Origin: Paraphaeosphaeria minitans | Taxonomy: Eukaryota; Ascomycota; Dothideomycetes; Pleosporales; Didymosphaeriaceae | DNA: 64,000 nucleotides | Assembly: GCA_015832175.1 (NCBI GenBank) | Contig: WJXW01000016.1 | Location: 558,001-622,000, forward strand | Direction of reading: 5' to 3' | Shown here: positions 21,234-38,525 of the stretch, in pieces | Position numbering within the stretch: the stretch's first letter is position 1 | Layout of the letters: each line of letters begins with the position of its first letter | The notes under the pieces: generated by a model | The model's input: only the letters and a program-made list of their open reading frames with translations | Told to the model about the DNA's origin: nothing | Database searches by the model: none | Made by a program: the position numbers and the translations under genes

Positions 21234-22615
21234 ATGCCGTCTCTCCTTCGCGTACTCGCTCTCGCGGCGTCGACACTCGTTTCACTTGTGAACGCGGGAC
21301 CCGTCTCGGCGAGCGTCGCAGGTCAAGTCGTTCCTGGAAAATGGATCGTCACGCTCCAGCCTGACGCCGACGTCGCCACCGTCTCGTCGCATTTGGTCAA
21401 AGTGCGCGAGATCCGGGCGCGCAGTGTAGGAGAGCGGGGAGACGAGTCTGGGGAGATCCAGCGGCAGTACGGGTTTGGGATGTTCAAGGGGTACGCGGGA
21501 GTTTTCGATGAGGCGATGGTTGAGGAGCTGGAAGCGTTGCCTGAGGTAGGATGGCTCTCGAGTACTTTTGCAAGCTCGATGGAAGTCTAACCGATCATCT
21601 AGGTGCTCCGGGTCGAACAAGACAGGGTCATGACGACGTTTGACTTCGTTACTCGTAGGGAATCGATACCTAATTGGTCGTCAGACCATACGCTGATGTG
21701 TGCAGAGAGCAACACAGAGAACTGGGGTCTCGCAGCCCTTTCCTCCCGCACAAAAGATGCCACTGACTACATCTACGATTCCACCGCCGGACATGGCACT
21801 TACAACTATGCCGTTGACACAGGCGTACGCATCACGCACGAGGAATTCGAGGGCACGCGCGCCATCTGGGGGTACAACGCCGTCAACGACAAAGACACCG
21901 ACAACGCAGGCCACGGAACGTACGTCTCCCCTTCCCTCTCGCCCCCGTCCCCTATCTACTAACCACCTCCCGCAGCCACGTCGCCGGCATCATAGCCGGC
22001 AAAACCTACGGCGTCGCCAAAAACGCCACCGTCGTCGCCGTCAAAATCTTCGAAGGCAACTCCGGCCAAATGTCCGTCGTGCTCGACGGCTTCGACTGGG
22101 CGGTGCGCGACATCGTAGCCAAAAACCGCACTTCGACTGCCGTGATCAACATGTCGCTCGGCGGCGTCGCGTCGGCGACCTGGGACGCCGCCATCACCGC
22201 CGCCTGGGCGCAGGGCGTCCTCGCTGTCGTCGCCGCCGGTAACGAAAACCGCGACGCGTCGCTCGTATCGCCTGCGCGCTCGCCCGAGGTGCTCTGCGTG
22301 GGGAATCTGCAGCGTAACGATGCAAGGTATGGTGGTGCGTCTGGGTCGAATTATGGGCCTGCCGTGGATATTTTTGCGCCAGGGACGGGAATCGTGAGTA
22401 GCTATCGTACCAGCGACGATGCGATTCAGGTCTTGTCTGGGACGTCGATGGCGGCGCCGCATGTGGCTGGTTTGGTGTCGTACTTGAGGGGATTGGAGGG
22501 GCCGATGAGCGCGGAGAAGGTGAAGGCGAGAGTCCTTGGGCTCGCAACTCTGGGGAGGGTGATGGACGCGAGGGGGAGTGCGGACCTCGTGGCTTTTAAT
22601 GGGGCGGGAGAGTGA
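21234..22615 (+). CDS. secreted subtilisin-like serine protease (S8, proteinase K type)
   Basis: Signal peptide MPSLLRVLALAASTLVSLVNA, inhibitor-I9 propeptide (KWIVTLQPDADVATVSSHL, LPE-VLRVEQDRV), then the catalytic domain. The triad is Asp in AVDTGVRITHEEF, His in GHGTHVAGIIAG and Ser in GTSMAAPHVAG; the oxyanion Asn is in AAGNENRDA. Exons: 21234-21545, 21603-21654, 21706-21919, 21976-22615, giving 405 aa. The second intron (21655-21705, 51 nt, multiple of three) could be read through; splicing gives FVT-QSNTENWGLAALSS, which fits family spacing before the mature N-terminus. No C-terminal extension or GPI signal. Expected to act as an extracellular protease after self-cleavage of the propeptide. 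Confidence 0.88.
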
Positions 22616-22767
22616 GTGAAAAAAAAAATTGTTTCTGTCATCACGTTAGTATATCTGTATAAACGGCGAAACACTACAATGCAAGTCATGATGTAATCCT
22701 TTTCACTCATCTAATCGTCTCGAACAAAAACATCTACCAGCTTGGGTCCCATTTCCCTCCTTCTCTC

Positions 22768-28567
<5,800 letters not shown>

Positions 28568-28985
28568 TCATCGTCGTCTAGGCGCGGGCTTTGGAGGCTG
28601 AATAGTAAGTTTCGGGGTGAATTTGCTTGAAAAGGAGTTGGAGTTGAGTGTTTGAGTGAGAGGGGAGTAGTTTCTGGACGTCATGGGCAGCGTTTGCAAA
28701 GAGGCGGTATGAGCAGGCGCAAGCGCAAGCGTTTGTAAATGGTCGACATTCTGTTTGTCAGCGTTTCGCTCGAGGCGGTATGGGCAGTACGATTTATGCT
28801 GCTGTGTCCAGGCTTGAATTATTTGTGTTGACGTCATGTTCTGCTACTTTCACGTTTTGGTAGAACTTACCTGCGGCGTACGAAGCTCTTTGAATATGAG
28901 TGACGGGGTGAGGAGTAGTAAGGATGGTTGCTATGGAAGCTCGACTGCGTATATAGGCGGCCGGAGACGTAGTTGCTGCCAACAT
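28568..28985 (-). CDS. small unrecognised protein, two exons
   Basis: Predicted 119-aa protein. Exon 1 is 28985-28871 and exon 2 28812-28568, joined by a 58-nt intron with a perfect GTAAGT donor, a CATGACG branch and an AAG acceptor. The N-terminus (MLAATTSPAAYIRSRASIAT) is rich in Arg, Ser, Ala and Thr and free of acids, like a mitochondrial presequence. The rest is Gln/Ser/Thr/Pro-rich with no known domain and ends KPAPRRR. Support comes from the clean intron and continuing frame only. It could be a spurious model. Confidence 0.4.
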
Positions 28986-29079
28986 GATAGCATCCAGATG
29001 TCTGGCGACTGTGGCATTAGAAGGACAAGTGAGGCTTCTGACCAAAGGATCCTCTCGCAACTCAATCTCGAAGCTCCTA

Positions 29080-30353
29080 CTAACCCCTCGCCTCGGCCCT
29101 ATCCTCATCCCCCAACACCACCCTCTCGCACCACGAGCACCAACTCCTCAAGCACCCCGAAAGCTCGCGCTCCAGCCAGCGAATCGACTTGTCCCGCTCG
29201 TCGTCGTAGACCTTGACGCACTCGCCCACGCGCACCTGCTTCTTGAGCTTCCTCTTCACGACGCCGCCGATGCCCTCGACCTCCTGCGCGTAGTAGCTGG
29301 TGCCCGTCCACTGGCGCTCGCCGGTCTCGGGGCTGGCGCTGTAGGCGGGGTCGGAGGAGGCATTGCAGTCGACTTGGTGCTCGACGAAGTGCGCGGCGAG
29401 ACACTGCGCGCCCCGGCCGCATTCGACGCCCTCGTTGCCTTCGCCTGCGCCAGTGCCCACGCCGCCGAGGTAGTGCGAATAGCGTGTGCGCCACGTCCAG
29501 GCGCGCACGTACATGGTGTCTGCGTTCTTGAGGTGCTGGCCGCACGGCTGGCACAGCCAGACAGTGTGGTCGCATATGCAGGGGGTTCGCTCGAAGGCGG
29601 GCGCTGTGAAGGCGCGGGGGGCATCGGCGGCGTCGTCGTCGAGCAGGGCAGTCCGCGGGGGGTCCGGGGTGCCTGACAGCGGAGATTCAGATGCCGCCGT
29701 CAAGAAGGCGATGGGCGCGCGCGTGCAAGTCCTGCATAGTCGACGGTGTCTTGCACGCAGCGTGGGCGTGGGCGGCGGCTTCACGATGCAGTTCTGACGC
29801 GTTCAGCGGGGCTGTCTGGCGGCATGCTCCAGGATGGCTGGCTGGCAGGCAGACGCAGGCAGACAACGGCGGCTTGCCCTCAGGCAGACACGCCGGGGGC
29901 AGACGTACCCTACAGACGACAGCAGCGCATCGCTGGCACTCGGCCACCATGTCGCGGGCACAGCGAGCGACGCGTCCGCTGGTGAGGGTGAGCATCCGGG
30001 TGCCAGCCCGTCGCGGAGCAGTGCCATGGTCGTCCTCCCCGTCGGCGTCACAGCGCAGCGTCTGGCGCACGAGCTGGTCGCGGTACTCGAGCAGGTTCGC
30101 GCGGAACTGTCTGCAGGTGCGCGACAGGTGGTGCAGCGAGTTGAGGTCGAGCTGGCGCGCGAGCTGGCGCACGATGCTGCATCGCGTGCGTCGTCAGCAA
30201 TCCGCCGTCCTGCGCGAGGTGCTGACAGGCTCACGGGTAGCAGCCCAGGGCCGCCGAAAATCCATTCACGTTGGGATTGGGCCGCCCGTCATCGTAGTGT
30301 GCAGACGGGAAGCTGTCGTCGTCTGCGTCGTCGAGGTCAACGAGGACCACCAT
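29080..30353 (-). CDS. F-box protein with cysteine-rich zinc-binding-like region
   Basis: Predicted 366 aa. Exons 30353-30235, 30176-29909 and 29793-29080 (introns of 58 and 115 nt; the join at 30235/30176 gives LGCYP-IVRQLARQLDL). The F-box-like helix block is IVRQLARQLDLNSLHHLSRT followed by CRQFRANLLEYRDQLVRQTL. Then come paired cysteines, CQRCAAVVCRNC, joined exactly across the second intron, a further CRTC, and CICDHTVWLCQPCGQHL, suggesting zinc binding. A later part has ECGRGAQCLAAHFVEHQVDC. The likely role is as a substrate adaptor of an SCF ubiquitin ligase, by family. The target is unknown. Confidence 0.78.
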
Positions 30354-30480
30354 GGCCGAAAGCTGCGGTGGCTGGGGGTTGGCATTCGATCTGTTTTGTA
30401 GCACGCGTGCCTGTGACGCCAGACGTGCGATACGATGCGCGGCGACATCGGATGCGTCGCGCGTCTTGGCGCAGAATTAG

Positions 30481-30600
30481 TATTCACTCCGACTGTGCCG
30501 TTTCGGCAGATACCATCCTGTACTCACTCTCACTGTGCCATTCCAGCAGACACCAACTTCGTACTCACTTTTACTGTGCCATTCCAGCAGACACCACCCA
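30481..30600. repeat. tandem repeat, 40-41 bp unit, three copies
   Basis: Copies begin at about 30481, 30521 and 30562. Each contains CACTGTGCCATTCCAGCAGA or a close variant (first copy CGACTGTGCCGTTTCGGCAGA). It lies upstream of the F-box gene. Confidence 0.85.
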
Positions 30601-30643
30601 GACACCATCCCTCGTGAAAATAAATTCGTAATTCATACATCGT

Positions 30644-30728
30644 CCTAGTCATACGTACCGCCTAGTCATACGTACCGCCTAGTCATACGTACCGCCTAGT
30701 CATACGTACCTCCTAGTCACACGTACCC
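30644..30728. repeat. tandem repeat, 17-bp unit, five copies
   Basis: Unit CCTAGTCATACGTACCG, starting at 30644, 30661, 30678, 30695 and 30712. The first copies are perfect; the last has two changes. Each unit contains the palindrome GTAC and a TACGTA core. Confidence 0.92.
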
Positions 30729-30987
30729 TCATTCCCACAGCCCCAACCCCCAAGTCGGCACCTCTTATAACGCATACAAGACGTACAGATACACAAATGC
30801 CACCCCCGGGTACCCAACACCAGTCCAAAAGACAACAAACCAGTGGTATATCGCACCCCAAAAGCCATCCAACGAAGCCCCATTCTGATCCCTTTCCCCA
30901 TCTCAACGCCAAAAGAAAGAAGGAAGAAAAAGGAAGAAGAAAGAAGAAGAAAGCGCGCAAAAGACAAAAGACAAAGTCAACTCCCTC

Positions 30988-33900
30988 CTAAGCAACAATC
31001 CTCTTCAACCCGCCAAAGAATCCCTTGATCCCATTATCCTCTCTCTTCTTGCTGCTCCTGCTCCGCTCCGTCTCGCTGCGTCTTGGTCTCGCCCGCTCCT
31101 CGCCCGCGCCCCTGGTCCGCGCCCTACCGCTCTCCGTGTGCCTGCTCGCCAACCTCTCCCTGTCCGTGCCCGAGATGCGCCGACTCTTCGGACCCTCATG
31201 CTCGTGCTCGACTATCGAGACGTGGCGGGCGGCTCGTCGGCGCTCTCGCCGCTCGTTGGAAGACGTTGACGCGATGTCAACCACCACTGCCGCATCCTCG
31301 AGGAGCCGAGATGGTGGTCCGTCTTCCATGTCTTGCTGAGGTTCCGGGGCTGCAGCTGGCTCTGCTGGCTCGCGTGCTGGGGCATCGTCGACGGTCGCGC
31401 TCAACGAGACGCCTCCGTCGCGAGCACCTGACATTTCAAGCTCCTGTTCTTTGGCTCTGCGCCGTTGCTCCTTTCGAGCATGATACTCGGACTCTTCTTC
31501 CGCCGAGTTGAACCGGCGGTGTGCGTGTGAGTGGCGCCGACTGCGGTGCGACCGTTCCCCTCGTTCCCGGCTCTCGTTGGAAGAATGTTGGCTATTTGCT
31601 CGGTCCTCTCTTTCCTTCCGCAAGGCCTCCACAGGGCTAGGTGGTGCCTCTGTAGGATCGGTACGGATGCGCGCCACTGGCTTGATTGACTTGGCGTTAG
31701 GTGCAACAGGCTCCGTTTTCGATCGGCCAAAGAGGCCGCCAAGCATGCTGTTTCTGCGCGGAGGCGGAGCCTCTCGGCGACGGTCGCTTGTGTGTCTACG
31801 TGTATGCTCGCGCGGAGTGATGGGAGACTCTGGAACCGATTCGTCCTCTTCTTCGGCAGCACGACGAGCTGCGTCGCGAGCTTCGACATGATTGATTTCA
31901 GCATCTTTGGGCGCCAACTTCCCCTTTCGGCGCGACCTTTTCTCCTCCTCTGCGTGGTCGGCCTTCTCGCCTTCCAAGCGCTTCGCTTCTTTCTCAGCCT
32001 CGTGCTTCAGCCTTCGCTTCTCATGCCTCATTTGTCTCTCCTCCTCTTCCCGAGCATGCCTTTCTCCAGCTTCTCTCGCAAGTCGCCCTTCCTCTTCTTT
32101 GCGTAGTCGCTCTTGTTCTGCTCGTTTGGCACGGCGCTCCTCGCGATGCTTCTGTCTCCGCTCCTCCTCTTCCGCTGCCTCTCTAGCCGCCTCCTCCCGT
32201 GCTATTCTTTCCTTCTCTGCATGTCGAGCTTCACGACGCTGCCTTCGCTCGGCTTCAGCCTCAACCTCCTCGATAGTGCGACGCTTGCTCTGCTTGTCGT
32301 CACCCCTGTCACGGTGATGCCTATGTGACCTGTGTTCGCGATGTGACCTTTCCTTGCTGCTGCTGCTCGCTTTCTGCGTCTCACGCATTCTTTCCTGGTG
32401 TCTGCCATACTCACGGTCCGTTAGGCTATCCCTTCGTTTGCTTTTGGCAGATCCAACGAGCTTTGCAGCAGCTAACAATGCCATGGGGTTCAACGTGGGT
32501 CGCTCACTGGCGCTTGCGTTGCTCTCGTGTCGACGATGTGAGTGTCTGCTCTCGCGGTGGGCATGAGAGTGTCGACGACGATGTTTTTCCGTCGGCGTTG
32601 TGTCGGGTGTGGGTTCGTCAACCAATGCTGACTCGTTTGGCGGTGTCCGTGGCTGCTTGTCTTCGGGTAGACCAGCAGGATCAAGGTTTTCTTCTGTTGC
32701 GGGTGGAACTGCTTCCCGAAAGTTTTCGGACTCATCCACTGCCCCATCCTGCTCCAAGGGTTCATGGTTGGGCGCACTTTCCTCCATGGGTGAGACCTGG
32801 AGAGGCTCTTCAGTCACTGGTTGTGTTACATGATCTTGCGATGGCTCAACGGGTGCCTCGCCAACTTCAAGGACTTCAGCGGCATCAGCGTTGGCTTCCT
32901 CCGGCGGTCCCGGCTCTGGTGCAGGTTGCGGTTCTATTTCCTGACTAGGGACAGTCTCTAGAGCTTGTGAGGATTCAAGATCGGGGGGTTTAGTGCTTGT
33001 TTCTTCGGTGGGCACTTCCGTAGCCGTTTCCTCAAGTTCACCCGGTGGAGTAGTTGGTTGCACCTCATCCATCTCTTCATCGAGTGGATCCTGTGAAATC
33101 TTTTCGAGTTCGATCCGTGTGGCCTCTTGGGCCTGGTCCCCGGATTCTTCAGCCCTTGCCTCAGCAGATGCACCAGCAACATCCTCACCATCGTCGCCCT
33201 CCTGTTGATCCGGATGCACAGGTGCTTCTTCCGTGGTACCTTCAGCTACAACAGTGTCGACAACAGCAGGCTCTGCAGCTACAGGGCTTGACTCTTGATC
33301 GTTCGATTCGGGTTGCTCAACGTGTGGGTTTTCTGCTTGCCTTGAAGCATCTGGAGCGTCATCGTTTCCTGGTTGTTCAGTGCTGGCTTCATTTTGTTCA
33401 TTATTCTGTCCACTCGAAGGCTCCTCTTGCACGTCGCCCCCATCAGTACCTTCTGCTACTGCCTCGCTTGCAACGGTCTTATCAAGAGCTGCCGCGGCAG
33501 CTTCATTTTGGGGCGGCTCGGCAATAGCATCTGGCGAAGGAGATTCCTGCTCCGGTGTGACATCAACCTTCGCCAAAGGTTCTTGAGTACTTCCACTGCC
33601 GACTTCTTCGGTATCAGGCATGGTGAGAGGCTCTGGCATAGCGTCTTGAGGTACTGCCTCGGACACCAGATCTTCCGGGGGTTGTAAGACAGGCACGTCC
33701 TCCATTGCCGCTTCTTCGAGCACTGGGGCCTCGACGCTCGGTGCAGCTACTTCCACTGGATTCGGGTCGATCGCAGCCTGAGAATCCTCGTCCAAGACGG
33801 ACGCGTGAGACTCCGCCGTCACATCTTCCTTTACTTCGACCGCTGGGGAGGGTTCAATGCCGCTTGGCTCGCTCTCTTGCTCTTCTGCTTCAGGTGTGGG

Positions 33901-36900
33901 ACTGCTCGAGACAGATTTATCGACAACGCTTGTAGCGCTTGCATCAGCAGGCAATACGGTTGAGGGTGGGTTCTCGATGTCACCATTTGACGTGGTTGGG
34001 CGTTCCTCGGCCAGAGGCTCTTGTGAAATCGTATCCTGAATAGTCGTGACAGGATCGACTAGATGCTCAGAGCTGGTTTTTAGACCCTGCTCTTCGATCG
34101 CATCAGATTCCGTATTTTCTATCTCAGTTGTGATAGCGTCTGGGGTCGCTGGAGCGGGTACTTCAGGTTGTTCTTCTGCTTCGATATCCGAGCTTTGAGG
34201 ATGACTGTGTCCGGTATCGCCGCCCGGCGGCTCATCAACGACGTCATTCACGCTGCCGCCGGTAGAGAATTCAGGGATCGCATCCATTGCATGCGTATCA
34301 CTAGGTTCGTCGTTCAAATCTGATGCGTTTGAAGCCTGCTCGGCCGGTTTGTCGTTAATAGGCGCATCAGATAGGACTTGAAGGTCGGAAACGGTGGTGC
34401 TATTCTCTTCTTGGTCAACCATGGGCGGATCAGCAGTCGAATCATGACTGGAGTCCACAACTGCCTCTTGGACGACAAAGGTAGCCTCAGTTCCAGTGGG
34501 AAAGGGTTCACCAATGCTACCAGAGATTGTGGCACTAGTCGTTTCCTCTACACCATCGCCGTCATCCCCGCAATTGCCTCGGTCGACCTGAGCGTCGCCG
34601 GGTTCATTGGCACTGTCGTCGCTCTGAGGATCCAAGTCCGCAGCAACAGGTATAACATCTTTCCTTACAACTGAGTCTTCGTTAGGACGATTAGTCTGCT
34701 CATCAGGGCTATCGTTATGCGTATCATCTTCTTTCACTTCTAGCATTCCACTAGGATTGTCATGATCACTAAGATCTGTTGTGTCATGTTCAACGGCGCC
34801 ACCGCCAGAGTTTTGTGTCTCCTGTTCACTATCGCCTGGCTGAGTAGGATCCACTGTGGCACTGGTAGCGGGTATGTGGCTGGTCGCACTTGTGTCTAGG
34901 GGGGTGTCGGTGTCCACAGGAGGCGCATCGGTACCGTTCGGCTCGATATTGCCTACTTCTGTTCCTTGATCCTCGACGAGCTCTTTGTTAGGCGTTTCGC
35001 TGCTTGTTTCGGCAGAGATAGCTTCACTCTCTGCAGCATCAACCTCAGTCGTTGTGAAAACCCCAGAATCGGCCGTATCGTTGGACTTGACAGCCTCGGG
35101 CGGATCTGTATCATGAGCTTCGGTCTCGGCGTATACTTTATGAAATTCACTTCCAGCTTCGACTTCACAGGGTTTCGGGGCACTACTAGCGTCGTCTCTG
35201 CCAGCATCGGCATTACAAACAAGAGTTGTCGCGCCACTGGGATTTTGCTGGTCCTCCTGGTTTGGCGATTCGTCTTGGCTAGCTTCGGGAATAATTGTCG
35301 CAGTATCAGGAGACTTTCCATCGTCACCTGCGCTTGATGCCACGGAATGGGCCTTTAGGACCCTCTCGACTATGGCAACGTCTAGGGGGTTTGGCTCGCT
35401 CTCTTCGACAGGAGCACAGTCTGATGCGGCCTCGCTCTGTTCCGGAAGGTCATTTGGAATTGTGGTCTCGTGCTCCAGTACCGCGTTGCTGACAATGGAA
35501 GGTTCCGATGGCTTCTCTTCAGGAGATTGGTCCGCTACTTTTTCGTTGGACTCATCGTTCGCTGTTGATTCGGACTCGGCGGCAGTTTCACTCTCTTCTA
35601 CCAGATCATCGACCCCGCAGGACTCTGCGATCACGGCAAGATCTTCAACTGGGCAAGCGCCCGTTTCGTTAATTGTGTCTTCCTCTTCAGGAGGTGAAGG
35701 TTGGTGTGCCTGGGTGTTCTCCTGCGCATCTTGCTCTGTAGCTGTTCCGTCATCGATGGCATGGCTGGTTTCACTAGCGTCGTTCCCATTGGAGCTCTGC
35801 GTCTCCACGTTCCCGGTGGCTGCTGGGTCAACATCCTCATATTCGACCGTTATGGGAGTATCGTTCAAAGCCGGTGGGTCTTCATTTCCGGCTTCGCTTG
35901 GCTGCTCTGTTGATCCGTCTTCGTCCAAATGCTCTGTCGCGTCATCAACAGAATATTCTTGTGTCTTTGGAGATTCAGCAACGTTCTCAATGGGCGTATC
36001 GTTTGGTAACTCTGCTTCGGGCTTAAGCATGTCTGGCTCTGAGCTGACTTGCACTTCGTCTGGTTGTTTATCACCTTGGTCTGTCTCCTGAGCTAGAGGT
36101 AATAGTTTCGGCTCTGCGTTATGATCTTCATTTGCATCCTCTCCATCCTCAAGAGCAGCTTCCTCAGAGCCGGGGCTGGCCTCAGGCGGGCTGCCCTCAG
36201 GTTCAATCGCCTCGTGCTGGCTATCGTCAGGCTTAGGCTCCTCGGGCGGGCTGTCCTTAGGTTCAATCGCCTCGTGCTGGCTGTCATCAGGCTTAGCCTC
36301 CTTAGGCGGGCTGTCCTCAGATTCGATCGCCTTGTGCTGGCTGTCGTCAGGATTAGGCTCCTCAGGATTAGGCTCCTCGGGCGGGCTGCCCTCAGATTCG
36401 ATCACCTCCTGCTGGCTGTCGTCAGGCTCAGGCTCCTTAGGCGGACTCGGCTCAGATTGATCTTCTGCAGGCTGGTCGTCTGCAGCGTCATTGTCTGTAG
36501 GCAATTTGTCTTCAAGTTTGGCGTCTTCGGGAGATGGATCCGTAGGTGCATCGACTGCAGGCTGAATCTCTTCGGGATCCGTCATCTTAGAGGGTTCGGC
36601 ATCGCGTGCGCTGTCAGGCTGTTCGTCTGCAGCGTCATTGTCTCTAGGCAACTCGTCTTCAAGTTTGGCGTCTTCAGGAGATGGATCTGTAGGTGCATCG
36701 ACTGCAGGCTGAATCTCTTCAGGGTCCGTTATGTTAGAGGGTTCGGCATCGAGTGCGCTGTCAGGTTGGTTGTCTGCAGCGTCGTTGTCTGCAGGCAACT
36801 CGCCTTCAAGGTTAGATGGATCCGTAGATGCATCGACTGTAGGCTGAATCTCTTCGGGGTCCGTCATGTCAGAGGGTTCGACGTGGAGTGCGCTGTCGGG

Positions 36901-38525
36901 CTGGTCATCCGCTGTCTCAGCCTTCTCTGCACTCTCGTTGTCCTCTGCAACTGTACTATTCTCTGCAGCCTGCATTCCTCCCACTGCTTGTGGTACTTCT
37001 GCATTCAGAACGTCCTCCAGCTGGTTTTCATCGGGTGGATCGGTGGCAAGTTCTTCGAGACTGTCAGCTACTGGTTGAAGGTCGTCGGAGGGCGGTGCTG
37101 CGACCGATTCGATCACGGAGCTGTCGGGCTTTTCGTCTCCGCCGGCTGCGGGTTCATCCTCGATGTGAGAAGCATCGCTCCCCTTTCTAGTCTTCCTGCC
37201 CTTTGACTTCTTTTCCTTTTCGTCGTGCTTCTTCTTCTTTCGCTCGTCCGCTTTGCTGGGCTTTTTCTTTGAGGTTGCGGGCTGCGCGATCTCGTTCTCG
37301 ATAGGCTCCTTGTCCTTCTTATTATCCTTGACAGCTTTCTTTCTGTCCTCCTTCACAGGCTTCCTCTTCTCCTCTGACGACGCCGGTCGGACTGGGACAG
37401 GATCTCTGATGCGCACGAAACCGGTGGCCTTGCCTTTGCCGACCTTCTTTGCTATGCCTTTCTTCTTGCTGCCAATGCTAACGGCGTCTGGGTCTTTTAC
37501 GTCAGGGGAGAAATGAACAGACTTTGTAGTTGGGGACATCGGGGGCTCTTGAGCAGCCTGCTCACACTCACCACTCTTCTCAGCAAGCTCTTGGGCAGTG
37601 TCGATAGGGGGAACTGGGACGACCCCATCCGACGTGGCGATCTCCTCTTGGCTAGATTCGACATTCGAACTTGGGGTATTCGAAGCATGCTGCGCTGAAT
37701 CATCGTTAACGGGCGCTTCGTTGGGAGCTTCCAGATCTGAAACGACAGTCGGAGCATGACTGAAGTCCTCAACAGCCTGCACAGGCTGGACTGCCTCTTC
37801 TTCGACGGCAGACGTAGTCTCAATGTTAATAGGTAAAGGTTCACCGTTGCTACCAGAGGTCGGGGTACTGGTCGTCTCCTCTACACCGTCGCTGTCCTTC
37901 CCAAGATCGCCGTGGTCGGCTTGGGCGTCACCGGGTTCGTTTGAACCATCTGAGCCTTGATTGGGATCACTGGCATGCTCCTCCAGATTGTTATCATCTG
38001 TCTTGTTTCCTTCCAGATCTAGCACTTCACCAGCGTTATCAAATGTACTAGCGTCTGCCGTACCGTTTTCAACGGTGTCATCGCCGGGAACTTGCGTTTC
38101 TTGATGACTCCCGTCTGGCTGATGTATGTCACTGGTCGTGCTTGCGTCTGGGGGAGATTCAGTGACCACAGGCGGCGCATCGGAATCATTGCTCTCGACA
38201 TTGAGATTGCCTGTGCCGTCGATTGGTATTTCGATGGGCGTTTCGCGCGCAACGGGTACATGGGATTGACCTTCCTACTGTCAGTGGGTCCAAAGACGTG
38301 GCTTTGACACCACTACATACCCTCTTCGGAATCATCGTCATCGCTCTCTTCTCCAACGACCTGTTCGACGCCCGGGTGATAGAAGATGGGGGTGGGTGGA
38401 AGCACGATACGGCGATACACTGGCTGGTGTGCGGCTGGTGGTGCATAGCGGCTGTCGCCGGCATTGGGCCCTGTGGAGTAGGGATTGGCCCAGGGCGAGA
38501 ACGAGACAGTGGCAAACTGGCGCAT
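30988..38525 (-). CDS. very large disordered acidic repeat protein
   Basis: Two exons, 38525-38321 and 38270-30988, give about 2495 aa. The upstream Met codon of the open frame is TTG, so ATG 38525 is used. The intron (50 nt) joins DDDDSEEG to QSHVPVARE and uses the third AG after the branch point. Layout: a short aromatic N-terminus (SFSPWANPYSTGPN), then about 1700 residues rich in Glu, Asp, Pro, Ser and Thr; Lys/Arg patches near residues 330-430; and a C-terminal part with His/Arg/Ser runs (RRRHSHAHRESRHSHRR) and a long charged coiled-coil (EEERRQKHREERRAKRAEQE). Short hydrophobic patches follow (NSMLGGLFGRSK, and the terminus GIKGFFGGLKRIVA). A duplicated block and tandem arrays lie inside. 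Function is unknown. Its size, disorder and conserved-looking ends recall scaffold/tether proteins such as septal-pore Lah proteins, but I have no sequence evidence for that. Confidence 0.8.
34275..34995 (-). repeat. internal duplication copy B in the giant protein gene
   Basis: Encodes a block starting near ETPNKELVEDQGTEVGN that parallels the N-terminal block starting at ETPIEIPIDGTGN. Shared text includes NEPGDAQ, DGVEETTS, GSIGEP/GSNGEP and VSDLQ/VSDLE in the same order. Partner copy at about 37630-38250. Confidence 0.8.
36180..36900 (-). repeat. two tandem repeat arrays in the giant protein
   Basis: Array 1 (about 36180-36450) repeats a unit of roughly 20 residues around EEPKPDDSQHEAIEPEGSPP, with five or so copies. 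Array 2 (about 36465-36900) repeats a unit of about 45 residues with ADDQPDSALDAEPS and TDPEEIQPAVDAPTDPSP, in three to four copies. Frame is kept in all. Confidence 0.85.
37630..38250 (-). repeat. internal duplication copy A in the giant protein gene
   Basis: N-terminal copy of the block described at 34275-34995. Order of matching motifs: DAPPV, TSATSHI/TSDI, QETQ, NEPGDAQ, DGVEETTS, APINDKPAEQASN/APVNDDSAQHASN. DNA-level similarity is visible too, for example around 37880-37950 against 34540-34600. Confidence 0.8.

Noticed and set aside
21638..21709. Alternative second intron of the subtilisin from the GT at 21638
   Set aside because: It requires skipping the clear TGTGCAG acceptor at 21705; the donor GTAGGG at 21655 uses that acceptor in the right phase and gives family-like text.
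31025..37844. Many plus- and minus-strand open frames overlapping the giant gene
   Set aside because: Shadows of the long minus-strand frame; composition follows its repeats and no family motif is present.
30988..38525. Assignment of the giant protein to the Woronin-body tether Lah
   Set aside because: Only size and disorder agree; I cannot confirm any conserved Lah segment from memory.
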